5,137 bases of DNA from Oscillospiraceae bacterium (lineage in GTDB: Bacteria > Bacillota_A > Clostridia > Oscillospirales > JAAYXM01), in assembly GCA_017408185.1 (NCBI GenBank), contig JAFQVE010000055.1, positions 1-5,137 of the forward strand, written 5' to 3'. Numbering within the stretch: position 1 is the stretch's first letter; the number at the start of each line of letters is the position of its first letter. The notes below the pieces were generated by a model that was given only the letters and a program-made list of their open reading frames with translations, was not told where the DNA came from and did no database searches. Position numbers and translations under genes: made by a program. Below, in pieces: positions 1 through 5,137 of this stretch.

Positions 1-1025
1 CACTCACACCAAGGCGAATAAACCTTGTATATATCGTCCGGATCTATGGCAATTTCATCTCTAACCTCATCCAGTCCGATATGGAAAGACGTTATTCCGT
101 TTGGTGCAAGATACTCATCAATTATCTGATCGTAAATTGCAAAAAGCATATCATATGTTTCTTTGCAGGAAACACAAAGACTGTAACCTGATTTTTTCCC
201 GTCGATGTATGCGCTGACCTCCGGATACATTCTCGGAACAAGGGTGTTGTGTCCGTAACTGTTCCAAAGCGGCAAAACTTCAACTCCGCATTCTTTTCCG
301 TATGCGACGATTTCACCGAAAAAATTCCCTTCCGCCATAGGTGTCGGCAGACTTTCATCTATCCATTCTCGCTTTTGCGGTGAATAATAGCGCTTAGTTA
401 CACTGCTTGCGAGCTTCGGATACCGTTTTACCGAAATGAAGATATGTTCAGATCTGGTGCCTTCCGAAACATTCCAGCATCCGTAAAGCGCAATAACAAG
501 CTGATTAAGCTTCATTTCGCACATATCATCAATAAGCTTTTTCCAGTCATCAAGTGTCATAATCTCATTACCGCCGCAACATTCCATAAAATGTCCGCGA
601 GTGCGAAGATCCGGCCAGTCAAGAACCGACATTTCAGGAATGTAGACTGTGTTATTTTCGACATAAACACACTGAAGAAGCGTTGTAACACAGTAACAAA
701 GACCTTCTTCACCATATGCCGTAAGAAGAATTTCATTATCGCAAGCTTCTATGCTATACGCCTGATCGCTGTTCTTTTTTACATCAGCCGGTATCTCTTT
801 TGTGACGCTCACTCTGATAACCGTCTTTTCCCCTTCTCCATTTTTTCCGCCGATGGCGGCAATAAGCTTTTTTTCAAGCTTCAAAAGTGCGTTTTTCGCG
901 AGAAAACCGTTACAATTATCCGAAACTATGCAAAAAGACGGTCTTCCGCTTTTACCGAGAAGAACTCTACCGTTTCCCTGACGTGTTTTTTGAGGCACGG
1001 GCTTTATTTTCGTTAATATATCCAC
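1..1025 (-). CDS. GH20 beta-N-acetylhexosaminidase-like glycosidase, C-terminus beyond the window
   Basis: An open frame of 341 codons runs leftward off the window edge. Residues about 25-135 look like the alpha/beta GH20b domain, with YSIEA (90-94) and GEEGLCYCVTTLLQ (105-117). A TIM-barrel part follows: DWPDLRTRGHFME (136-148) matches the GH20 first strand, and VEVLPLWNSYGHN (248-260) matches the P-G-H strand. Next come LCVSCKETY (283-291) and FHIGLDE (314-320), which fits the H-x-G-x-D-E motif with D319 and E320 as the expected catalytic pair. GH20 enzymes remove terminal GlcNAc or GalNAc by substrate-assisted catalysis. It is divergent: the usual R-G-x-x-x-D-x-x-R reads RGHFMECCG, so Asp is Glu148 and the second Arg is missing; substrate is therefore uncertain. 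No signal peptide is seen, suggesting a cytoplasmic enzyme. GTG at 1025 was chosen for its AAGGAG site; an in-frame ATG at 1049 lacks a spaced site. It is divergent from the gene at 1203. Confidence 0.85.
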   Translation of the reverse strand, partial: MDILTKIKPVPQKTRQGNGRVLLGKSGRPSFCIVSDNCNGFLAKNALLKLEKKLIAAIGGKNGEGEKTVIRVSVTKEIPADVKKNSDQAYSIEACDNEILLTAYGEEGLCYCVTTLLQCVYVENNTVYIPEMSVLDWPDLRTRGHFMECCGGNEIMTLDDWKKLIDDMCEMKLNQLVIALYGCWNVSEGTRSEHIFISVKRYPKLASSVTKRYYSPQKREWIDESLPTPMAEGNFFGEIVAYGKECGVEVLPLWNSYGHNTLVPRMYPEVSAYIDGKKSGYSLCVSCKETYDMLFAIYDQIIDEYLAPNGITSFHIGLDEVRDEIAIDPDDIYKVYSPWCE

Positions 1026-1034
1026 AACAACACA

Positions 1035-1040
1035 CTCCTT
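1035..1040 (-). promoter_or_regulatory. Ribosome binding site deciding the GTG start of the GH20-like gene
   Basis: AAGGAG on the minus strand lies 9 nt before GTG at 1025. It favours this start over the in-frame ATG at 1049-1047, which has AAAGG directly abutting it and sits almost at the predicted transcription start. Confidence 0.75.
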
Positions 1041-1056
1041 TTTTATCATCCTTTAA

Positions 1057-1085
1057 AGTATAAAAACACCCTTTCGAATAATCAA
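1057..1085 (-). promoter_or_regulatory. Sigma-A-type promoter of the GH20-like gene
   Basis: On the minus strand, TTGATT (1085-1080) and TATACT (1062-1057) are separated by exactly 17 bp. Transcription would start near 1050, giving a leader of about 25 nt before the GTG at 1025. This is a match to consensus only; no start site is measured. Confidence 0.7.
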
Positions 1086-1139
1086 GTTGATATTTCGGCA
1101 AATTAAACCCGAAGCCGCATTATCTGCCTGAAAATACAC

Positions 1140-1157
1140 TTGACACGGTTATGTCAA
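1140..1157. repeat. Short inverted repeat over the -35 box, possible operator
   Basis: TTGACA (1140-1145) and its exact reverse complement TGTCAA (1152-1157) are separated by 6 bp. The dyad covers the -35 box and part of the spacer of the rightward promoter, where a dimeric repressor could block RNA polymerase. The arms are only 6 bp and one arm is the -35 consensus itself, so chance is a real alternative. The centre is not the CG typical of LacI-family or catabolite-control operators. Confidence 0.3.
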
Positions 1158-1168
1158 AATGATATATT
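1140..1168 (+). promoter_or_regulatory. Sigma-A-type promoter of the 1203 glycosidase-like gene
   Basis: A perfect -35 box TTGACA (1140-1145), a 17-bp spacer and TATATT (1163-1168) give a near-consensus promoter. The start would fall near 1175, about 28 nt before the ATG. It faces away from the GH20-like promoter at 1057-1085, so the gap holds two back-to-back promoters. Confidence 0.8.
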
Positions 1169-1188
1169 TCTTTATGATCTACACACGC

Positions 1189-1195
1189 AAAGGAG
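1189..1195 (+). promoter_or_regulatory. Ribosome binding site deciding the ATG at 1203
   Basis: AAAGGAG lies 7 nt before ATG 1203. The frame is open further upstream to a TTG at 1140, but that triplet is part of the -35 box and precedes the predicted transcript, so the longer form is not credible. Confidence 0.85.
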
Positions 1196-1202
1196 CCAAT
1201 AT

Positions 1203-2666
1203 ATGAAAAAGAGATGGATGCTTGTAACAGACAACTATAGCGGCATAGCGAAAAAAGCTGCCGATATTCTTTATGCCGAAATCGCCGGACTTGTAAACTA
1301 TGTTCTCCCCGCAAAAGGGTTGAATAATTTAACCGAAACCGACAAAAAAGAATACAACCTTATACTCATAGGAAAGACCGGTCAAAACGATATTTTCAGT
1401 CAGCTTGAGGCACACGGCGACCTGACTGTTCCCGTTGTTGCGGAAGGTTACGGCATATATGTCGGAAAATCCCCGCTTTATGACAACCGGATAATAGCCA
1501 TTGCAGGTCAAGACGCACATGGTGTTCTTTACGGATGTATGGATTTTTGCAATAAATATCTCGGAAATATCATTCACAGAAAAGGAGATATCTGGGACGA
1601 AAGCTTTTTTGATGCACTTTTTGAGCGTGAACTCAATCCTTTTAAAACAACTGCTTTCCCTGCCGTGAAAACCCGCGCTGTATGGACATGGGGACACGTG
1701 ATTTATGACTATCGCAGCTTTTTCAAAAATATGGCACGGCTTCGACTTAACGAAGTTGTCATTTGGAATGACCGGTTGCCGCTCAACGCGGACGAAGTGG
1801 TTGATTTTGCCCACTCGCTCGGCATAAAGCTGATTTGGGGATTTGCATGGGGTTGGGGCGTTGACTGTGCCGACATTCTCCACAACCTAAACGAAGATTC
1901 CCTGAACCTGCTGAAAAAAAGCATTATTAAAACATATACGGAAGAATACAAGGGAACCGATTGCGACGGTATTTATTTCCAGTCTTTCACCGAGCTTCAT
2001 ACAGACGTTATCGATAGTAAATGCATTGCTGAAACAGTGGTCAATTTAGTAAACGAAATTTCTTCAGAACTGTTCAAAATTTCTCCGGAGCTTCATATAC
2101 AATTCGGCTTACACGCAACCTCTGTAAAAAACAATTTAGACTATATCCGAAAAGTAGACAATCGCATTCATATAGTTTGGGAGGATTGCGGCTCATTTCC
2201 GTATAATTACTACGCTGATGACATTTCTGACTTTGATGATACACTGAAGCTGACACAGGAGCTTGTTCATCTCAGAGGATCTGATGAACGCTTTGGCGCC
2301 GTACTCAAAGGAATGCCCAAGCTTGACTGGACACGCTTTGAGCATTTTACTCAAAGCTATATCTTAGGAGAAAGAACCAACACTTTTATACACAACAGAC
2401 TTCACACAAAAAGCACATTATGGAAAAAGCTTCAATCCGACTGGCTGAGAAACGCAGAATATGCACGAAAAATCATTCAAGCCACAGCAGACGGAAGCGA
2501 AGAGGTGATAATCCAGGCTCTTATTGAAGATTCGCTGTTTGAAAATAAAATTATGTTCCCCGCCGCACTGTATGCAGAAATGCTCTGGACTCCTAACCGT
2601 CCTGTAAATGAAATGATAGCTGATGTTGCGGGATATCCATGCATCCGGTTTGCAAATGAAAATTAG
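1203..2666 (+). CDS. Unassigned TIM-barrel glycoside hydrolase-like protein with GH20b/GH67N-like N-terminal domain
   Basis: This complete 487-residue protein is not one I can place in a named family. Residues 1-130 resemble the alpha/beta domain that precedes the barrel in GH20 and GH67 enzymes: YNLILIG (51-57), YGIYVG (83-88), then AGQDAHGVLYGCMDF (101-115), close to the usual 'G-x-D-x-R-G-V-L-Y-G' pattern. From about 155 a barrel-like part begins with KTRAVWTWG (156-164), LRLNEVVIWNDRLP (180-193), LGIKLIWGFAWGWG (206-219) and DGIYFQSFTEL (255-265). IHIVWEDCG (322-330) is probably a later strand. The end, LWTPNRPVNEMI (461-472), resembles the tail of such enzymes. H-x-G-x-D-E is absent; E264, E327 or D328 are candidate acids by position only. 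There is no signal peptide or membrane segment, so it is probably cytoplasmic. It has its own promoter, is divergent from the GH20-like gene, and ends at a hairpin. A sugar-chain hydrolase role is inferred, the substrate unknown. Confidence 0.85.
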   Translation: MKKRWMLVTDNYSGIAKKAADILYAEIAGLVNYVLPAKGLNNLTETDKKEYNLILIGKTGQNDIFSQLEAHGDLTVPVVAEGYGIYVGKSPLYDNRIIAIAGQDAHGVLYGCMDFCNKYLGNIIHRKGDIWDESFFDALFERELNPFKTTAFPAVKTRAVWTWGHVIYDYRSFFKNMARLRLNEVVIWNDRLPLNADEVVDFAHSLGIKLIWGFAWGWGVDCADILHNLNEDSLNLLKKSIIKTYTEEYKGTDCDGIYFQSFTELHTDVIDSKCIAETVVNLVNEISSELFKISPELHIQFGLHATSVKNNLDYIRKVDNRIHIVWEDCGSFPYNYYADDISDFDDTLKLTQELVHLRGSDERFGAVLKGMPKLDWTRFEHFTQSYILGERTNTFIHNRLHTKSTLWKKLQSDWLRNAEYARKIIQATADGSEEVIIQALIEDSLFENKIMFPAALYAEMLWTPNRPVNEMIADVAGYPCIRFANEN

Positions 2667-2683
2667 TATATTCCGATTAAAAT

Positions 2684-2713
2684 ATGGGATGCGCTGAAAT
2701 AAGCGCATCCCAT
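2684..2713. terminator. Perfect 12-bp hairpin between convergent genes, probable bidirectional terminator
   Basis: ATGGGATGCGCT (2684-2695) pairs without mismatch with AGCGCATCCCAT (2702-2713) around a 6-nt loop. It starts 17 nt after the stop of the rightward gene and lies 26 nt beyond the stop of the leftward gene. Reading leftward, the stem runs straight into ATTTTAAT. Reading rightward, the T run (2734-2740) comes only 20 nt later, so termination may be weaker in that direction. It accounts for the 73-bp gap between the two genes. Confidence 0.75.
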
Positions 2714-2739
2714 TGCATTATCGTTATTAGCCTATTTTT

Positions 2740-3438
2740 TTACTTTACCTCACGGATGATGCCCATCGGCGTCTGCTGTGCACTCTGCCCGAGCGGGTTA
2801 TCGCGCAGAATCTTCGGAAGAAGCGTTCTGTCAACAGTATCGTCCGACGCACCGAGGATTTTTCCGGTGAGGTCATTTACGTCTACAACCGCAACGCGGA
2901 AACCGATTCTTGCCGCAACATCGCGTGCAACCTTATCCGGGTCCTCCGGACCGAGAACAACGCACTTGTTGTACGGCGGAAGGGTATACGGTGTCGGTCC
3001 GTCGATAGACTCAGCACGGTAGCCCGCAACCTTGTAAAACCAGCCGCGCTTACCTAAAAGCTTTCCTATTGCGGAGCAAAATGCCGCACAGAGAAGACGG
3101 AAGGTTCCGCACTCACGAAGTGCCATTTCCATGGTTTCCGGAATACCGAGGCCTATTCCGTAGGGTGATTTGTAAACAAACTTACAAAGAAGCTTTGCAA
3201 GCGGACGCGGATGGATTTCCGTAAGCGGAACAGCGCGCTTCTGCGAGCAGGCAACACACTTTTCGGATATGAAAAGGATATCACCCTCCTGCATATGCTC
3301 TGCGGCATATTTTTCCGCAACATCCGTAATCTTATCGTTTTCGGTTACAACATGCGTCTTTATCGGCAGGCGCATATACTCCTTACCGTCAACGGTTATG
3401 GTAGTATTCTTGCCTTCATTTGCACAAAGCTCTGACAT
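2740..3438 (-). CDS. CofE-like protein (coenzyme F420-0:L-glutamate ligase-like)
   Basis: This 232-residue soluble protein resembles the CofE/F420 ligase superfamily proteins annotated in many Clostridia. CofE itself adds glutamates to F420-0 using GTP. Visible blocks are LPIKTHVVTENDKI (24-37), EGDILFISEKCVA (51-63), a YGIGLG turn (93-98) with ETMEMALRECG (101-111), GWFYKVAG (132-139), DGPTPYTLPPYN (146-157) and VVDVNDLTGKILGAS (184-198). DNPLGQSAQQTPMGIIR (213-229) closes the protein. No F420 biosynthesis gene is in the window and F420 is not usual in this kind of organism, so the true substrate is open; another amide or peptide ligation is possible. ATG 3438 is preceded by AAAGGGG 7 nt upstream. 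Extending to 3528 would run through its own promoter, so the short form is preferred. It is convergent with the upstream glycosidase-like gene and divergent from secG, apparently a single-gene transcript. Confidence 0.85.
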   Translation of the reverse strand: MSELCANEGKNTTITVDGKEYMRLPIKTHVVTENDKITDVAEKYAAEHMQEGDILFISEKCVACSQKRAVPLTEIHPRPLAKLLCKFVYKSPYGIGLGIPETMEMALRECGTFRLLCAAFCSAIGKLLGKRGWFYKVAGYRAESIDGPTPYTLPPYNKCVVLGPEDPDKVARDVAARIGFRVAVVDVNDLTGKILGASDDTVDRTLLPKILRDNPLGQSAQQTPMGIIREVK

Positions 3439-3445
3439 TTTTATA

Positions 3446-3452
3446 CCCCTTT
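3446..3452 (-). promoter_or_regulatory. Ribosome binding site deciding the ATG at 3438
   Basis: AAAGGGG on the minus strand lies 7 nt before the ATG. It is a slightly weak form of the consensus, but the only spaced site near a start codon in this frame. Confidence 0.65.
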
Positions 3453-3481
3453 TATGAGTTAATTTTATTTCATATGCATTA

Positions 3482-3510
3482 AGTATATCACAAAAGCGTA
3501 CCGACGGCAA
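3482..3510 (-). promoter_or_regulatory. Sigma-A-type promoter of the CofE-like gene, extended -10
   Basis: On the minus strand TTGCCG (3510-3505), a 17-bp spacer and TATACT (3487-3482) are seen, with a TGA just before the -10 box that fits the extended TGn element. Transcription would start near 3475, about 37 nt before the ATG. Confidence 0.7.
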
Positions 3511-3537
3511 GTATAAAAATAGGTTCATTTTATACTT
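3509..3537. repeat. Perfect 10-bp inverted repeat in the divergent promoter region
   Basis: AAGTATAAAA (3509-3518) and TTTTATACTT (3528-3537) are exact reverse complements around 9 bp. The left arm abuts the -35 box of the CofE-like promoter, and the right arm ends about 45 bp before the secG -35 box. No T run follows and no gene ends here, so it is not a terminator; an operator for the leftward gene is possible. AT-rich DNA makes such dyads more common by chance. Confidence 0.5.
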
Positions 3538-3582
3538 TTGCGTATTTTGCCGATAAAAATATAATTATTTTAGAAAAAAAGG

Positions 3583-3611
3583 TTGAAAAATTCTTTAATA
3601 TGTGGTAGAAT
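3583..3611 (+). promoter_or_regulatory. Strong sigma-A-type promoter of secG with A/T-rich upstream element
   Basis: TTGAAA (3583-3588) and TAGAAT (3606-3611) are separated by 17 bp, with TGG before the -10 box fitting the extended TGn motif. The 30 bp upstream (3553-3582) are almost all A and T, like an UP element that contacts the polymerase alpha subunit. The start would be near 3618, giving a leader of about 60 nt. That leader contains a weak 5-bp stem (CCGTG 3636-3640 with CACGG 3650-3654) of doubtful meaning. Confidence 0.75.
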
Positions 3612-3665
3612 TTACTGTACTTATGACAAGCATTACCGTGTATTATTCGCACGGCAGATTATTTC

Positions 3666-3672
3666 GGAGGTG
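3666..3672 (+). promoter_or_regulatory. Ribosome binding site deciding the TTG start of secG
   Basis: GGAGGTG ends 6 nt before TTG 3679 and is close to a full match to the 16S rRNA tail. It fixes the start at a TTG codon that gives a normal-length SecG. Confidence 0.85.
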
Positions 3673-3678
3673 TTTATT

Positions 3679-3912
3679 TTGAAAATTGCTCTTACTATTG
3701 TTCAGCTTATTCTTTCTGTTGCACTTGTCTGCATCGTTATGTTCCAGCAGGGACGCACTCAGGGTCTCGGCGCTATCGCAGGTGCCGGTGATACCTTCCT
3801 TTCCAAGAATAAGTCTAAGTCTCTTGATGCTACACTTGCAAAGCTGACAACGGTTATCGCGGCTGTATTCATTATTGTTACGCTTGTGCTTAACCTCAAT
3901 ATTCTTGGCTAA
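3679..3912 (+). CDS. secG: SecG, preprotein translocase subunit
   Basis: SecG is the small, non-essential partner of SecY and SecE in the membrane channel that exports unfolded proteins with SecA; it assists SecA cycling. The 77-residue product has the usual length and layout. A first membrane segment lies at about residues 3-21, followed by MFQQGRTQGLGAIAGAGDTF (21-40), which fits the conserved Q-x-G-x-x-x-G-L-G-A-x-x-G cytoplasmic loop. A basic stretch (SKNKSKS, 42-48) and a second membrane segment at about 56-75 follow. The start is TTG 3679, chosen because of the GGAGGTG site; the frame is open upstream only through the promoter. It has its own strong promoter and ends 6 nt before a terminator-like hairpin, with typA next on the same strand. 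In many Firmicutes secG precedes rnr and smpB, so typA as the neighbour is a local variation. Confidence 0.95.
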   Translation: MKIALTIVQLILSVALVCIVMFQQGRTQGLGAIAGAGDTFLSKNKSKSLDATLAKLTTVIAAVFIIVTLVLNLNILG

Positions 3913-3918
3913 TCCACC

Positions 3919-3969
3919 AATACAATATCATGCGCAGAGCGGCTTTTGCTTCTGCGCTATTGTATTTTT
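3919..3969 (+). terminator. Rho-independent terminator between secG and typA
   Basis: The outer arms AATACAAT (3919-3926) and ATTGTATT (3959-3966) pair fully, and the inner arms GCGCAGA (3932-3938) and TCTGCGC (3951-3957) pair fully, with an asymmetric bulge between them. The structure ends in TTTTT (3965-3969). It starts 6 nt after the secG stop. Confidence 0.8.
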
Positions 3970-3983
3970 AATCCATCTTTATC

Positions 3984-3990
3984 AAAGGAG
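3984..3990 (+). promoter_or_regulatory. Ribosome binding site deciding the TTG start of typA
   Basis: AAAGGAG lies 8 nt before TTG 3999. The resulting N-terminus ([20 protein letters not shown]) aligns with the known start of TypA, so no other start is needed. Confidence 0.85.
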
Positions 3991-3998
3991 TCTTTAAC

Positions 3999-5137
3999 TT
4001 GACAAATCCCAACATCAGAAACATTGCCATTATTGCCCACGTTGACCACGGCAAAACCACGCTGGTTGACGAAATGCTGAAGCAAAGCGGAACCTTCCGC
4101 GAAAACCAGGTCGTTGCAGAACGCGTTATGGATTCTAACGACATCGAGCGTGAGCGCGGCATCACCATTCTCGCAAAAAACACGTCAATCCGTTACGGTG
4201 ACGTGAAAATAAACATAATTGACACTCCCGGACACGCAGATTTCGGCGGCGAGGTTGAGCGCGTTCTCAAAATGGTTGACGGCGTTATCCTTCTCGTTGA
4301 TGCTGCAGAAGGTCCCATGCCGCAAACGCGTTTTGTTCTGCAGAAGGCGCTGTCCCTCGGTCATCGCGTAATCGTTGCAGTCAACAAGATTGACCGTCAG
4401 GACGCACGTCTTGACGAAATTGAGGATGAGGTTTTAGAGCTGTTTATGGATCTTGAAGCAAACGATGACCAGCTTGATTCTCCGTTCCTTTTCTGCTCCG
4501 CACGCGCCGGCATTGCATCAAACGACCCGCTCACAGAAGGCACGGATTTGCGCCCGCTCTTTGACAAAATCATCGAATACATTCCCGCACCGAGTGCAAA
4601 TTGTGACGAGCCGATGCGCCTTCTTGTTTCGTCCATCGACTATAATGACTATGTAGGAAGAATAGCTATCGGTCGCGTTGAATCCGGCATCATCCGCCAG
4701 AATCAGGAGATTGTTGTCTGCGATTATCACAACCAGCGCGAGCCGAAGAAGGCTAAAATCACCGCAATGTATCAGTTTGAGGGGCTTGAGCGCGTTCCCG
4801 TCACCGAAGCAAGCGCAGGAAATATTATCTGCCTTTCGGGTATCGCTGAGATAACAATCGGAGACACTATATGCGACCCCGAAAATCCGGAGCCGCTTCC
4901 GTTCGTCAAGATTTCCGAGCCGACAGTTGAAATGACTTTCTCCGTAAACGACTCTCCTTTTGCCGGCCGCGAAGGAAAATTCGTAACAACCCGCAATATA
5001 AAAGATCGTCTTGAGCGCGAGCTTTTAAAGGACGTTTCCCTGCGCGTAACCCCTGCAGAAAACAGCTCTGATGCCTTCATCGTCTCAGGACGCGGAGAAA
5101 TGCATCTTTCCATTCTCATTGAAACCATGCGCCGTGA
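3999..5137 (+). CDS. typA: TypA/BipA translational GTPase, C-terminus beyond the window
   Basis: TypA (BipA) is an EF-G-like GTPase that binds the ribosome and supports ribosome assembly and growth under stress or cold. The first 379 residues of about 610 are present. All GTPase motifs are intact: P-loop AHVDHGKT (13-20), switch I RERGITI (51-57) with T56, DTPGHAD (75-81), NKID (129-132) and SAR (167-169). Residues about 200-295 form the beta-barrel domain II, with [10 protein letters not shown] (221-230) typical of it. Domain III begins near 305 and includes [17 protein letters not shown] (363-379) at the edge. The TypA-specific C-terminal domain lies outside. The start is TTG 3999 with an AAAGGAG site. 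It lies 86 bp after secG on the same strand, with a terminator between. I see no convincing promoter of its own in that gap, so expression may partly depend on readthrough from secG. Confidence 0.97.
   Translation, partial: MTNPNIRNIAIIAHVDHGKTTLVDEMLKQSGTFRENQVVAERVMDSNDIERERGITILAKNTSIRYGDVKINIIDTPGHADFGGEVERVLKMVDGVILLVDAAEGPMPQTRFVLQKALSLGHRVIVAVNKIDRQDARLDEIEDEVLELFMDLEANDDQLDSPFLFCSARAGIASNDPLTEGTDLRPLFDKIIEYIPAPSANCDEPMRLLVSSIDYNDYVGRIAIGRVESGIIRQNQEIVVCDYHNQREPKKAKITAMYQFEGLERVPVTEASAGNIICLSGIAEITIGDTICDPENPEPLPFVKISEPTVEMTFSVNDSPFAGREGKFVTTRNIKDRLERELLKDVSLRVTPAENSSDAFIVSGRGEMHLSILIETMRR

Noticed and set aside
122..358. 78-codon open frame on the minus strand
   Set aside because: It is an out-of-frame reading within the GH20-like gene; the true frame gives the VEVLPLWNSYGHN strand over the same bases.
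444..1016. 190-codon open frame on the plus strand
   Set aside because: It lies antisense to the GH20-like gene, which shows clear family motifs in its own frame. The plus-strand translation is rich in K, N, F and I without any recognisable domain and has no good ribosome site.
1140..1157. Catabolite-control (cre) site
   Set aside because: The dyad has 6-bp arms around a CGGTTA centre and does not fit the cre pattern with its central CG and A-rich left arm.
1140..1202. Longer N-terminus of the 1203 gene from TTG 1140
   Set aside because: The TTG is part of a consensus -35 box, the extra codons lie largely before the predicted transcript start, and ATG 1203 has an ideal ribosome site.
1329..1883. 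184-codon open frame on the minus strand
   Set aside because: It is a shadow of the rightward glycosidase-like gene, with no ribosome site, no promoter and no domain that I recognise.
3439..3528. 30-codon N-terminal extension of the CofE-like gene
   Set aside because: These codons cover the promoter and leader of the gene, and the conserved protein starts with the shorter form that has its own ribosome site.
3583..3678. 32-codon N-terminal extension of SecG
   Set aside because: The upstream TTG is the -35 box, the extension would precede the predicted transcript, and SecG normally begins directly with its first membrane segment.
4772..5128. 118-codon open frame on the minus strand
   Set aside because: It is antisense to typA, whose frame is intact and conserved across the whole region.

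Overview
The window looks like chromosomal DNA from a low-to-moderate GC Gram-positive bacterium, most likely an anaerobic Clostridia member of gut type. The evidence is purine-rich Shine-Dalgarno sites (AAAGGAG, GGAGGTG) before every gene, use of GTG and TTG starts next to ATG, sigma-A-type promoters with exact 17-bp spacers, and a short secG next to typA together with a clostridial-style F420-ligase-like gene. The taxonomy is an inference. No rRNA, tRNA, CRISPR array, insertion sequence or phage gene is visible.

Left part (1-2740): two glycosidase-type genes are transcribed away from each other from a 177-bp gap. The leftward gene (start at 1025, running off the left edge) is a divergent GH20 beta-hexosaminidase-like protein. 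It has a GH20b-like N-terminal domain, a barrel, and the H-x-G-x-D-E catalytic motif. The rightward gene (1203-2666) is a 487-residue protein with a similar N-terminal alpha/beta domain and a TIM-barrel-like body, but without the GH20 catalytic motif. I cannot assign it to a named family. Neither has a signal peptide, so both probably act in the cytoplasm on imported glycan fragments. Each has its own promoter, and a 6+6-bp dyad overlaps the rightward -35 box. A perfect 12-bp hairpin at 2684-2713 separates the rightward gene from the convergent gene that follows.

Middle (2740-3678): a leftward gene encodes a 232-residue protein of the CofE-like (F420-0:glutamate ligase-like) superfamily, as found in Clostridia that are not known to make F420. 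It is divergent from secG. The 240-bp gap holds one good promoter for each direction and a perfect 10-bp inverted repeat between them.

Right part (3679-5137): secG (SecYEG translocon subunit, 77 residues) is followed by a terminator-like hairpin and then by typA/bipA, the ribosome-binding translational GTPase. typA is cut by the right edge after 379 codons. These are housekeeping genes. The left half looks like an accessory glycan-use locus set beside this conserved core.
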